Positions 35,363 through 47,527 of a stretch of DNA of 64,000 bases are shown in pieces (the stretch's first letter is position 1; each line of letters opens with the position of its first letter). The translations under genes were made by a program, and so were the position numbers. This stretch comes from Primulina eburnea (Eukaryota > Streptophyta > Magnoliopsida > Lamiales > Gesneriaceae): positions 32,431,233 through 32,495,232 of the forward strand of contig NC_133105.1 of assembly GCF_022965805.1 (NCBI RefSeq). Direction: 5' to 3'. The notes below the pieces were generated by a model. That model saw only the letters and a program-made list of their open reading frames with translations. It was not told the origin of the DNA and did not search any database.

Positions 35363-36320
35363 ACTATTCTAAGCTGTTTAACCATGGGTTGTTTAATATT
35401 TTTAAAGCAATTTCCAATCTATTCTCTTTCGATTTAAGAGAAAACAACAAACATGCAATTAATTATTCAAATTAAATGCAAGAGATCTACTCAAATATCA
35501 ATCAATAACATAAAATATATCAAAAGTCTAATCAATCCAATATGCAAACAACGATCACAAGTTTGTACCTATCGTATTCCTAGTCATAAGACGAATATTG
35601 CATAAAATCAAAAATAGACAAACATCTAAGGTTTGAATTCATGAAATTAAAGAAATACAAATAAAAATAAGAAATCTTAACGATGGCGCGTGAATTTTCT
35701 CGTCCAGTGCGTCTTCTCCTCTTTGCTCTTCACATCTCAATGATGAAAATTCCTCCGAGATTGTAGTCCTTTTCTTTATAAAAACTCTATCAAATATTTC
35801 TTCATCTTAATTTTAAAAGTTTTCCTATCTCCAAAATATTCAACAAATCAATTACCACAATTAAGATTTTTAAAATATCATATTTTTATCAATAAATTCG
35901 AGCTCCTTCGTACAGTGAACCAGATACAAGGCAAGTCAAAAGTGAAGCAGACACAAGACATGGTCACGCCTTGTTCTAGGACCTTTCCTGTTTTTGTCCT
36001 TCTTGCAAGACTCCATCTTGGCAACTTCAAATTTTATAAAAATTAGATTTATAGCAAAAATTTATTACAAGATAATAAAACTTCCTCGATATATATTCTT
36101 GGATGATAGAAAAATATTTTCATTAATTATTTCCTTCAGTTATCGATAATCCTTCCTACTTGCCATTAAATTAGTTGACCTTATCTCCAAAATTAAAATT
36201 TTTGCACATTTGGTCAAACCTACAAGCAATAAAAAAATATTATGATATAAACATAAATCTTGGAATATAGAGGTAAGATAAGCATGAATGTGACAAAATA
36301 AAATCCTAAAAGTGTTATAT

Positions 36321-36807
36321 TGTAAGGCCCATGGGCCTACCCCTTTTGGGTCCTACAATCACAGCCATCGTGATAGCCCATGAAACCTTAATCATAGAAC
36401 TCTCCACACCTGGCTGTGGAGTATGTGCCTCCACAGTCTCGAACCCAAGAATTTTGTCCAAGCCATAAGTACTTGGAAGTTCTCTCTAATCCAAAACAGC
36501 CCTCAAAAAAGCTCATGGCACCCTATTCACAGAACTCCCACACCTGGCTTTAGAGTATGTTACTCCCCAGGTTCGAACCCAAGACCTTTTACAAGCCATA
36601 AGTACTTGGATTAAATAAACCTGGTACCAATTGAGTACCAGGTTTCTTTAATCCAAATATTTATATCCTGGACGAGGTCTTTAGTTCAAAACTTGCGGAG
36701 CAACGTACTCCACAACTAGTTGTGGAGTTATCTGAGGAAGTGTCAAATGAGCTATCATGAGGGCTGTTATTGCAAGACCCAAAAGGGTCAGGCCCATGGA
36801 ACTTACA
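36321..36807. mobile_element. fold-back element with about 65-bp terminal inverted repeats
   Basis: 487 bp, starting TGTAAGGCCCATGGGCCT and ending with a near-complement (AGGCCCATGGAACTTACA read forward). Inverted similarity extends about 65 bp into each side. It is flanked by TATAT at 36316-36320 and 36808-36812. Inside, a segment of about 110-130 bp with CTCGAACCCAAG and TTCGAACCCAAG is present twice, and it includes GGTTCGAACCC, which resembles a polymerase III B box. Confidence 0.7.
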
Positions 36808-36997
36808 TATATGATTTGTTCTTATTAATACCAATGCTTAAATTGAGTTTACTACAAATGTAAGCTATTGCGTTAATTCGGAGGTTTATTTAGTGACCAC
36901 CAAAAGGAAGCTGCCGGAGTTCCATTGTCATGAAAATAAAATTAAGTTTAATTCATAAATTATTTGATCCGGACAATATGACGTTTCGGAACGTCCG

Positions 36998-39088
36998 TGT
37001 GAGGGCCCGTGCTCCTTATTAATTTTTAACTACCAAACAACCAGGTTTTATTAGCGAACGAATACAAATTTTCCATTTAGGTCTGTAGAAATTTCATCAT
37101 TACCTCCCCGTAAATACGATAACATAGAAAAAAATGAAAACAATGCAACCAAACATTTATACTTGAAAATAGATTCCAACAAACCAAACAAAATGCAAAT
37201 CACATGCAGAGCCAGCTAGCCTCGATAACACAAAAAAAAATCCAACACTCAAGAATACAAACATACAACAACACGAGGCATCTCCTTTGCAAATGACTCA
37301 ATATATCGTATATATATCTGGAGAATCCCAACTCAAACTGATTCACTAGGCTCAACTAGCAGAATCTCCGCCTGCTGCATCAGAACAACCTGTAAAACTT
37401 GCTATGGAATCACAGAACAAACCACAACAGCCCCGAGGGACAGGTGTCGAACCCAATACGAAGATCAAATAAATTACAACATATCTAAATGACATGCAAT
37501 GAAATCAATGGAATGCAATGCATGTAGGGTACAAAATAATCTCAGGTATCAAACTGGATCCAAAGAAACGATAGCAACAACTGTGGCCACATGTGGTAGG
37601 GATGTGACGTGTCAAATACGCCATCGGCCCTCCACATATGTGTTAGGGGTACTGAACTGCTCGGGCATTCCGCTAGTCATCAGAGGTGTGACACTTAAAC
37701 CCCATGCGCTCTGATTTCAAAATAACTCATCCAAGAGTAAACAGAAATCTCGAGAACAACAGAGTCATGGCTCGATATGAATGCATGATCAGCAACGGAT
37801 ATAAATCTACAGATTATCCCAATATATTTAATAATCATATTTATTTTAAAAATTGAGGAATAATCTTTAAAATATATTCAAATAGCACAAAGAGCACATA
37901 AACACATAATTCCCATAGAATCAATCATTTCACATCAATTAAATTACACGTCGTTATAGGCGTATAAGGAATCGATTAAACAATACCATAACCTTCAAAT
38001 TATATTACCACAATAATTTATGAACTCCTTGGCGCTTCCTTGTTACTAAAACCTGTGGCAAATAATTTATTTCCATCAAATAAATATTCAACTCCTAGAC
38101 AAATACAAGTTGCTAATTCTAGATTGTACATAAGCTCGGTATTAAGCTCATAACTCAACCAAAACATAACAAAAATACACTTATCGGACATGGATGGAAT
38201 CCTAATTCAAACTCCAATATTTCATTAGAAAACATCAGAAATAGATTCAATTTCTCGACAATGAAAAACGCCCAAAACCAGAAACCATGAGAAATAAGTT
38301 ATGTGACAGTTTGAGGTTCAATACTTATGAGTATAAAATTCATATCTAACTCATTATTGACTCAGATCATTATCCGCCAATTGGAAATGAAAGAAAACTC
38401 ACTATCTAAGTTTTTCTAGAAGAACCATTTTCAGAATATCAGTAGAGTAATCTCAAATTAACAAGAACACGATGCTACTCATGCAATCGCGGGCAGAAGT
38501 CTATAACTAAGCCGTTTCAATAAAACGAGCGTAACTATTTCAAATCTTAATGGAAGTTAATGATTCAAGTCTCATTACCAAGAAAACACATAGCTCTACA
38601 GCCTTCATGTGAACCAAAATTCTAGAATCTAATTTCACCAAGATCATAACCTCGAATTGCTGTAACCATTCAACATAGCTCAAGCAAAGAGTTTGATTTT
38701 GACACATTTTTTGTAAAAAAATCATATCAAATTCATTTCTAATTGAAATTACATTTTTCCTGCGGCTACAGAAAGCTACCAAATAGATATACACGTTATA
38801 TTTGAACGACAAGTCGAGAAGCTTAGTGCACAACACAAAAAAAATCATGGATATCAAAAGCCAAAAGTTGCAACTCGAAACAGAACCCAACATCTACTTC
38901 CATGAACAAAATTGAAACCAAGGCTTAGAGATTACATTCAATCAACACCTAAAAACTGAAATAGAGTTGGAAATGAGATCTTCAAGCCTTAAAGTACACA
39001 AAGAAGCAAGAAGAAAGGCTGGAAATGGAGCATAATCTCGCACGTAGCAGGTAAAAAGAAATGGACGAGCTTAAACAAGCTCGGTTTC
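36998..39088 (-). mobile_element. 3' LTR of E, inner-end-distal part
   Basis: It aligns with 47528-49440 along its length (shared AACCAGG, ATGCAATGAAATCAA and GGAGCATAATCTCGCA blocks). The left end TGTGAGGGCCC corresponds to TGGGAGGTCCC at 47528. The right side stops at the family-C insertion. Short frames have no known domain. Confidence 0.8.
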
Positions 39089-42000
39089 ATTCGAGTAAGA
39101 TCAACCATCAAGTCCCTCAACAGTATCACTATCAATCTCACCTGCATCGATCAAACCTAGTGAGTTTATTGGCTCAGCAAACCATAACCATGATAGAAAG
39201 TAATACATATATATTCACATGCAACATTGAAAATACTTTTACGTAATATAACTTTTCATAAACATGCATAAACTTAAACGATTTTGCTTTCATCATAAAC
39301 ATTTCCTTTTCATCATTTACGTATATGTTTTACTTTTTGTTGAATTCAGATCATTAATTGTGACTTTTGTATCAGCTAAAGGTCGTTGGATCCTTCTACC
39401 TGTAACCAGAAAACTAGGCGGCAGGGACATGAGCGACTAGGGATGTAAATGAACCAAAACGTTTGCGAGCTATTCGAAGCTCGGCTCAATAAAAATCTCG
39501 TTTGAGTTTGTTTGTTAATCATAAAAAACCAAGCCCAAGCTCGATTTTCATCTGGAAAAGTTAATCAAACCAAACTCAAGCCTAACGATATTCGGCTCGT
39601 GAGCTCGCAAACATGCTTGATAATAGGCTCGCAAGCTCGAGCTCGGCTCGTTTAGGTGGCTCGTACTCGAGCTCGAGCTAGGCTCGTTTAGGTGGCTCGC
39701 AAACATGAATTTGGAATGTTCAATAATATGCTGATTTATGTTTTTTTAGCTCTTATTTGTGTCGTTTTGGTTATTTATGAATGAATTTACATTTTAATGT
39801 CTAATTTAAAATTAGTTTATAAATATATTTAATTTTTAACAAGCTCGATTCAAACTCAAAATCGAGACTAATTTTATGCTTAACGAGCTCGAAAACGGGA
39901 CGAGCTCAAGCCAGGCTTGTTAATCATGCTAAGCAAGCTATTAATGAATCAAACTCGAGCCTGGCTTGATTAACATGCCAAATGAGCTTTTAACGAGCCG
40001 AGATCGAGCTTTTCTCGAGCTCAGTAATTTCAATACAAACCAAGCTCGAGCTTGATAATAGAAGCTCGAATCAAGCTCGAGCCTCAAAAAAAATAAGCTC
40101 CAGCCTGATGCTGTTTGGTTTGGTTTGGATCGTTTGTATCTCTATCAGCGACACTCTCACCGGTCAACTGGGCCATGGCCTTACATATCATCATAATCAT
40201 TGTATCAATCACAATTACTTCCCCTCCTTCAACTTTTCGTATTTTCATCACTAATAAAAATTCAAGCATATAATATTCATTTTTCTTTTAAACAAAGCAT
40301 GCAACATATCTTTTAGCATTATCGTTTCATCGTAAAAAAATTTCATAAACATTTAAAATAAGCATATTATCATTATTTACAGCATTCAGTGCACTTCCAG
40401 GAAGTTTACTATTTTTCAGGTGTAAAATGATTGTTTTACCCTTAGACGTAAAATTTCTCGATTTTGGACTGTTTCTCACTTTCATTGAAAGTTGACCATC
40501 CAAAATAATTGTTTAAACTTAAATTAAATTTCTAATATTTTTATTTAGCTTAAATTTATGGCTTTAGATTTAATTTCATAATTATTAATCCGTTGATCTT
40601 TTTAATCCAGAATTCATTCAAACTTTAATATGACATTCTAAATTTTAAAAATAGACTTTTTAATGCATAATTTACCTCTGTGAACCATGAACCACCCCGT
40701 GGACCCACATTTCATGCCTTAACCTTTTAAAACCTAATATTCGAACCCTAATGCTAAGCCTCGAGCCATCTCTTGTTTTCTTCGAGCCACACCCGAGCCT
40801 CCCCAAGCCAGCCCCTGACCAGCCCCTCTAGGGACCTTCTTGAACACCCTGGACTCAAGCTAACCCACTGCAGAACCAGTAGCGATGCACAGAAGCCGCG
40901 CGATCCTAGCAACACAACCTAGGACTCTTCTAAACTCAGCTAGGACTCCTACATTCGAGCCACCACCGAGCCCTCACCCTCTAGATCCTTACTAGACCCT
41001 GTCAGACCTAGCATTGACCCCTGGACAAGCGGCGATCCACCATGCACCAGCTGTTGTTCTCGGTTGGCTAGGGAAGAGTCCTAGCTCGCTTGGACTCTTC
41101 CCTAGATTCCTTGCTTGAGTCCTAGCAATCCTCACACCCAAACAAGTCTAGGCCCAACACTGATCAAGCCTTGGCCGAGCCATGCGATGGTTCACCTTCA
41201 ACAAAACCCTTGTACACAACATGCAATAATTGTCATTCATCTTCCTTCCATGTGTGTGCAGCCGTGGTGTGTGCTTGTATAGGCCCTTAAATTCTCCAAA
41301 ATTAGACCTTTTTATTGTCCTAAGATGGCAGCCCCTTCATGCAATAATATTTCAAGTTTTGAAGCATAAACATACACGTAGTTGACATATCAAAGCTTAA
41401 AAACGAAATTATTCACAAGGTAAAAATGTTTTTCATGCAAACGTAATTCAAACACGTAACATGGTGTGATAGATGAGAAAAGAAGGTTGATGGCGTGCCT
41501 TCGCGTATTTTACGCTCGAAACAAACTGACGATGCGAATAACGGCAACGAAGAAATACCTAGGCTGATATTCCCTTTTAAAAACCGATGCTTTCCCTTGA
41601 TAAGTTTTTGTGTGTGCTGTGTTGAGAGGTAGGAGAGAGTCCTTGCAATTGAGGTGAAGGGGCGTGGGAATTATGGGGTTAATGGGGAGGGTTTAGGCTT
41701 TAACTATTTGATAAATATTAAGTGTACAAGCCTAGGCCCATTAGCATGGTACAATAGGCCCACTAAGCCCATTAGTGCATATTTAAAATATTTTGTACAG
41801 GAAAGTTTGTGAAAATATTAGCTGAGTTCTAAAAAAAAATCATATTTTCGTCGAAAATCGAATACCGTTAAAAATTACGATTCGGCCTATAAAATCATCT
41901 CAAAACTCCTTATTCTTAAAAATATCGTAAATCATCAACCTTATTTTAAATAATTAAAAAAATTATTTAATAAAAATATTTTCTCTATGCCTTCGACCTC

Positions 42001-42192
42001 CTTTCCTCGACCGCCTCTCGAATAACCTTTAAAAATACAGTTTGTATGCCTTCGTGTAGAAAGTACATTTTATAAATGCAACCATGCACATCATATTCAA
42101 TTTATACAATTAAAACTATTTAATTAGCTATTTTCCATTTTCCCTAGATTTGCATCCAGTTGGATTACGTCATTTTAATTTTGGACCTTACA
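39089..42192 (-). mobile_element. family-C LTR, 3'-truncated, inside the LTR of E
   Basis: It starts on the minus strand TGTAAGGTCCAAAA at 42192 and matches 13384-19068. About 340 bp of its 3' end are missing at the left junction near 39089. It contains the hAT-type element at 39438-40144. G+C-rich gene-like stretches near 40,740-41,200 hold no credible frame. Confidence 0.8.
39438..40144. mobile_element. hAT-type non-autonomous element, 707 bp
   Basis: Flanked by TGAGCGAC (39430-39437) and TCAGCGAC (40145-40152), a 7 of 8 duplication. Ends TAGGGATGTAAATG and, in complement, TAGAGATACAAACG match at 10 of 14. The empty site is visible in the other C copy at about 14060-14082 (GGACATCAGCGACACACTC). 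The interior is packed with GCTCGAGC and AGCTCG words and has no transposase. Confidence 0.85.
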
Positions 42193-42312
42193 TATACACA
42201 CACACATATATTATTTAGCCCGAAAAGCTAGAATGTGACCCGCTCCAAATATTATATATACACACATTTATTATTTAGCCCAAAAAGCTAGAATGTGACC
42301 CGATCCAAATAT
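42193..42312. repeat. tandem duplication of about 60 bp
   Basis: Two copies of a block with ACACA, TTATTTAGCCC and AAAAGCTAGAATGTGACCCG lie side by side, differing at a few positions. The inverted D fragment at 49622 has a single copy of the matching GGGTCACATTCTAGC. Confidence 0.8.
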
Positions 42313-42498
42313 TACAAATCCCGCATGATTTAAAACTACAATATATATTTTAATATCGTCTACAATTCCGATATTTTCCAATACATATTTTTAACATACA
42401 ATTAAGTTTATTTGGCTTAATTATTTTAATTTAGAACTTTAAATTAATTGTTTTCTAGTTCTTAGCAAATATTGAATAAATAAATTTGGGTTCTTACA
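42193..42498 (-). mobile_element. 3' LTR of E, U3 start
   Basis: On the minus strand it starts TGTAAGAACCCAAATT at 42498, next to the polypurine tract, and contains CGGGTCACATTCTAGC twice. The C insertion bounds it at 42192. Confidence 0.8.
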
Positions 42499-42516
42499 TT
42501 ATCCCCTCCTAATAAA
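42499..42516 (-). other. polypurine tract of E
   Basis: The minus strand reads ATTAGGAGGGGATAA just before the LTR start TGTAAGAACCC. Confidence 0.75.
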
Positions 42517-42575
42517 AGTTTTGGTCCCCAAAATCTAGCATCCACAACACATATACATAAAGTGGTTTAAAACAT

Positions 42576-44002
42576 TTAGCACTGATAATAAATAGGAAAA
42601 TATGAGTACATGGAATTATTCATCATATTTTCAAACAAGTGAGGCAACTCTCGACACATTCTAGCCTCTAACTCCCTCGTAGCTTCTTCCCTCCCATGTC
42701 TACTGCACTGCACCATGACCAAAGGAATCATCTTGTTCCTGAGTTGTTTCTCTTGGCGATTAAGAATTTGAATTGGATGTTCAACATATTTTTGGGAACT
42801 ATCTAACTCCACATCCTTAGTACTCAAAACATGAGACGGATCTGGCTTGTACTTCCGCAGCATAGATACATGAAACACATCGTGTATCAAGGACAAACTC
42901 TGCGGCAAGTCCAAATGATAAGCCAAAGTTCCAATACTCTCAACAATCACATACAAACTAATATAACGTGGAGCTAACTTCCCTTTACGTAATAATCTCA
43001 TAGTACCACAAAACGACTATACTTTCTAGAAAACATAATCGTTAACCTGGAAATCTAAAGGTTGACGCTTTTATTAGCATAACTCGCTTGACAATCCTGT
43101 GCTGCTTTCATTATTTTTCTGATAAATTCAACTTTATATTTCATTTCTTGTATTAACTCTGGTTTAGACATCTGTCGTTCCCCTATATCCTCCCAGCAAA
43201 TCAGAGATCTGTACTTGCTGCCATATAAATCTTCAAATGGTGCAATACCGATCATTGTCTTAAAACTATTGTCTTAAGATAATTCGACCAGAGACAATGA
43301 TTCTTGCCAACCACCCCTGAATTCCATTACAACTGCTTGTAACATATCCTCAAGAGTTTGGATGGTTCTTTCTAACTGACCATTTATTTGTGGATGATAA
43401 GCATTGCTCATGGCCAACTTTGAACCCAAAGCTGACTGCAAAATACTCCAAAACTTCGAAGTTAACCTTGTATCATGGTCTGATACTATAGTTATTGGTA
43501 CACCATGCAATCTCACCACATCATCAATGTAAAATTTTTCCATTTTCTTGTAAGTACAATTACGGTTATATGGAATAAAATGGGCTGATTTAGACAATCT
43601 ATCAACAATCACTCGAATTACATAAAAATCAGGATTAGAATGAGGTAGGTGTGTCACGAAATACATAGCAATTTGCTCACAATTCCACTATGTCACTTCA
43701 AGACTATGTAACATACCGCCATGTCTCATTCGTGCAGCTTTAACCTGTTGGCAAGTTAAATATTTAGCCACAAGATCAGAAATTTCCTTCGTCATACCAT
43801 CCCACCAGTAATGAGCTCTCAAGGTATGATACATATTTCGATTTCCTAGATGGATTCTATGTCGACTAAGATGTGCTTCATGTAGGATAGATTCTTTCAG
43901 ATCTATCAAATTAGGAATCACAAGTCTCCCATTAAAGCGCAAACTACTATCTGAGGCAACACTGAACTTATCTGACTGATCTGTTTGAGCCAATTCTTTC
44001 AA
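42576..44002 (-). pseudogene. integrase and chromodomain of E
   Basis: Four pieces in shifting frames. 43688-44002: N-terminal finger region with HEAHLSRHRIHLGNRNMYH and KYLTCQQVKA (first Cys changed to Tyr). 43274-43666: core with VDRLSKSAHFIPY, IVSDHDTRLTSKFW and NGQLERTIQTLEDML (D, D and E kept). 43055-43255: MIGIAPFEDLYGSKYRSL. 42576-43001: KLAPRYISLYVIVESIGTL, VFHVSMLRKYKPDPSH and the chromodomain with VMVQCSRHGREEATRELEAR. Several frameshifts; not functional. Confidence 0.85.
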
Positions 44003-44642
44003 TTTATGATTGCGCAGATCAGTTCTCTGCGATGTTTTGATGCTTGTTATTATCCGTGGCTCGATTTTTATAGATAAAACTATAAAGTAATCTCCATTGG
44101 TTTGATAAATCCATTCCCAAGTCCTCTAGAACTTTAGAAATATTCAGAGATGTCACCATAGCGTTTTGAACATTCCTGCTAAGAGAATATGCAACTAGAT
44201 TAATTCACCCTAGTTGATACTGAATCTCACAATCAAAGTCCTTAAGCAACTCCATCCAACGACGTTGTCTCATGTTCAAATCGGAATGTATGAAATGATA
44301 TTTAAGACTCTTGTCATCATAATAAATTTACCAACTATTCACCGTACAGATAATGACACCATATTTTTAACACAAACACAATGACAACAATTCTAAATCA
44401 TGAACTGGATATCGAGTCTCGTGTGGCTTCAACTAACAAGATGCATAGGCAATCACTCGCCCATTTTGCATTAAAACACATCCCCGTCCATATAGAGAAG
44501 CATCTGAACACATCACAAATCCACCTGAGACTGAAGTTAAAGCTAACACTTGAGTTGTTGGCAACATTTCCTCCAAAGTCTGAAAACTTGATTCACATTC
44601 TGCAGTCCACACAAAACGTCGATCCTTTTGTGTTAATTGAGT
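44003..44642 (-). pseudogene. RNase H of E
   Basis: On the minus strand: FVWTAECESSFQTLEEML, MCSDASLYGRGCVLMQNGR, an internal stop, then LKPHETRYPVHDLEL, with further frameshifts toward 44003. The right edge stops in TQLTQ, just where RT should precede, because a C-type LTR piece follows. Confidence 0.75.
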
Positions 44643-46419
44643 TCAGGGGTTTGTGCTGGTCAGGATTAGGTCTGGCCGAGGTCTAGGGATGGCTGGGGTG
44701 TGATGGGCTTGGTTGCTGCTGTTGTGGTAGGACCTAGTAGGCTACAATTCCAGAAGCGCGTGGATGTGAAGAACACGCAGCTGCTAGTTTCCTGAACAAG
44801 TGGCTCGCTGTGTGGGTTCCAGGGTCTGGGCTAGTCTGGGTAGGGTCTGGGCGTGGTCCAGGGATGGTTAGGGTCAGGTGGGCTCGGTGGTGGCTCAGCT
44901 GGAGGAGTCCTAGGGTCACTAGGAGTTCTTATGCGTGAGTTCATTCATGTGCATATTGGGTAGCTTACTTCCAGGAGAGTTTGGGTGAGCTATGGGCTGG
45001 TTCTTTGGGTTGGGCTTGGTTAGGAGGGTGCCTAGGTGGGCTGGCTAGAGTCTGGCTCGAGGTGGCTCGGGCGTGACTCGAGTAAATAAGGAGTTGGCTC
45101 GGTGTGTCCTCGAGTAAAAATTGAATCCATGGATCCACGGGTGTGGCTCATGATTTGGAAGGGTAGAATAAATATTAAAAACGTTATGTTTAAAATTTGG
45201 GATCAAAATAATGAGTTTTGGATTTATCCGAGATATTATCGCCGCACGAAACGTTAATTAAAGAATTAATTGAAAAGCCTAGTTTTATGCTTCATAAAAT
45301 TATGAAAAATTATATTTAAACTTAAATAATTATTTATAATAATCTCATGTCATTAAAAGTGAGAAAAAGATAAATTCAAGAATTTTTACGTCCAGGGGCA
45401 AAACAGTAATTTTACACTTAGGAAAATACGTAAACGCTTGGCAGCGTCACGAAGGATCATAATGCATGTTAAATGATATTATATGATTTAAAATTATTAT
45501 TTTGATGATAGTACGTATTTTATGATTTCTTGTAAATATGTGCAATTTTTACTGTTTAAAATGCTATTTTTGAAAAGCTGTCTTATTATATGATTTTTTA
45601 AGAAAGGAAAAATATTTTGAGGGATGTGGATTGACTGCGACAAAAGATATGATTTATGATATATGATTTTATGTGAATTTCGTGAGGGGAAAAGGCCCAG
45701 AGGGAGCCCATTTACGGGAGAAGGCCCCAGAGGGAGCCCATTTATGGGAGAAGGCCCAGAGGGAACCTGTCTGTGGGCGAAAACCCCCGAGGGAGCCCCG
45801 AAGATTGTATTTCCATGGTGGAGCCTAGTGCACAACCCCATGGGCCATGTGGAGCTAAGACTGCAGTCGATCAAAGGATAAAAGCTAATAACTTTCAAGG
45901 ATCAAACTTCACCCAAAATGATATATGATTGAAAGCTTATGATAAAATGATTTTTATGATATATGATTTATGATGATGATTAAAGCTATTTTTAAAATGA
46001 TTTATTTATGCTCAAAGCATAATTTAAATGATTTGTAAATGATTTATTTATGCTTAAAGTTATTTTAAAATTATTTTAAAATTTATGAATTAATTATGCT
46101 TAAATGATTTTAAATGGTTTATTTATGTACAAAAGATATTTTAAATAAAATATGATTTTAATGCATGTGATTGTATATGTATTATTTTATATCCATGTTT
46201 AGAACGTGTTGAGTCTTTAGACTCACTAGGTTTGTATGATGCATGATTTGATGATTTATGAGAGGCAGTGACGATTGAGTGGATCGAGTGCAGCAGTACA
46301 TACCCGAGGGCCTTTATGTTTCCGCACTAACTAGATAGATTAAGGATTTAAAGATTATGTTAAATTATTTTATTAGAATTTATGATTTAAGATTAGAAAA
46401 AAAAATAGAGGTCGTTTCA
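44643..46419 (+). mobile_element. family-C LTR piece (plus strand) in place of E protease and RT
   Basis: It ends AGAGGTCGTTTCA at 46419, the family-C end, and its G-rich part mirrors the complement of 40,740-41,200. The LTR start is missing. On its left the E sequence stops at the RT/RNase H junction and on its right resumes at the gag zinc knuckle, so E's protease and RT (over 1 kb) are absent. It must be an insertion accompanied by deletion, or two events. Confidence 0.75.
45685..45805 (+). repeat. minisatellite of about 30 bp
   Basis: About four units built on AGGCCCAGAGGGAGCCCATT with an intervening ACGGGAGA or TGGGAGA. A spurious repetitive peptide frame (GEGPRGSPF) covers it. Confidence 0.8.
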
Positions 46420-47255
46420 GTTGTGTTCCCGTATTAGGACAAACTTTCGCATAATGTCTCGGTAATCCACATGTATGGCATTCTCCTTGAACTCCTAATC
46501 TCTGGGCAGTAAGTTGCCTACCTCGACATCTTCCACAAGAAGTTGGTGCCCCAGTCATAACCAACGTATGTATCATCTGGCTCAGTCCTTGCATAAAATG
46601 CGACATCTTGGATCGATCACTATTAGACACATGAGCTACGTAAGCTAGAAGAGCAGAAAATTGAGAGGCATACTCTCCAACTGAAATATTTCCTTGAACC
46701 AATTGATTGAACTCGGCTTCAATAGCAGGATAATAAGATGCAGGCGAGTATTTTTCAATAAAATGAGTAGGGAATACCTCCCAAGAAATTATCTGGTCAG
46801 ATTCCTAGATTTCTTCCTCTATGGCTTCCCACCACGGTTGTGCTCGATCCTTGGGTTGGAAAATAGCTAAATTGAGTATCAGCTCTGGAGTGTATTCCAC
46901 CAAATTAAATAAATAGTTCATGTTCTTCAGCCAAGTTGTTGCCTTTTCACCACCTTCATTTCCAAAGAATTTTGGAGGACGCATATCTTGGAATTTAGCA
47001 ATAACTAACTCCATTTCTCTCATTCTTTGGGTCAAATGTTGAACCTCACGATCAACTACCACATTCCTTGCAACATGCCTTTCTAGACGAATTGGTGGCT
47101 CCCACTCCACCTCTACCTCTATATTCACATTTTGATTCCCTTCCTCTAGGGCGGCCACGTCTACCTCTGCCAATACCCTCAGTTATTCCTATGTTATGAG
47201 TTTTGGACTCTTGGATAACTTCTTTCTCCTTTGTGTCTTTTCCTCCAGGTGCCAT
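46420..47255 (-). pseudogene. gag of E
   Basis: ATG at 47255 starts MAPGGKDTKEKEVIQESK. A frameshift follows, then RHVARNVVVDREVQHLTQRM, KFFGNEGGEKATTWLKNMNY and QPKDRAQPWWEAIEEEI, a stop near 46806, then VQGNISVGEYASQFSALLAY and KMSHFMQGLSQ. Zinc knuckles CGRCRGRQLTAQ and CHTCGLPRHYAKVC close it. Very similar to G's gag at 58.7-59.8 kb. Confidence 0.85.
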
Positions 47256-47527
47256 TCTAGAAGACACGAGGATTATTCCACAAGAAAAAATGATAATAAG
47301 CAATGAAAGGGTTTAAGGAAAGTTAAAACTTGGTCCACTAGGAAATAATAAACTAAATGTCAAACTTACTACACTACAAGCTCTATCTCAGCTAAGTTAA
47401 ATAATCATAGCAATCAAATCAAATAAGATCAAGTATTAAATCAAATGCGCAATCATTTTATTTATATCTAAACTCGAGTGTCCTGTACTCTAGTTTGATC
47501 TTACCTCAGTTATGATTTGATTCCAAC
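47256..47527 (-). other. 5' leader of E with primer binding site (47514-47526)
   Basis: The minus strand at 47526-47514 reads TTGGAATCAAATC, 10 of 13 equal to the tRNA-Met site TTGGTATCAGAGC, directly inside the LTR edge. The rest is AT-rich leader without a gene. Confidence 0.7.

Larger units (their letters stand above)
34549..36997 (-). mobile_element. Athila/Tat-type LTR remnant with two insertions
   Basis: The LTR begins beside the primer site (plus strand TGATCGACA at 34549) and includes CTAGCAAGTGCACTAGG, a phrase I associate with such LTRs. Two small DNA elements (34901-35362 and 36321-36807) interrupt it. The outer end is not clear. The AT-rich DNA up to 36997 is assigned by position only. 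No gene is seen. Confidence 0.5.

Noticed and set aside
36540..36600. tRNA-like B box GGTTCGAACCC suggesting a tRNA gene or SINE
   Set aside because: No cloverleaf and no convincing A box at the right distance; it lies inside the fold-back element.
40720..41210. GC-richer stretch resembling coding sequence, also 31200-31700 and 44650-45110
   Set aside because: No frame is kept between the copies, and the positions correspond to the same LTR region in family C and K.
45663..45881. Repetitive peptide frame GEGPRGSPF
   Set aside because: It is a 30-bp minisatellite inside an LTR piece; no evidence of coding.
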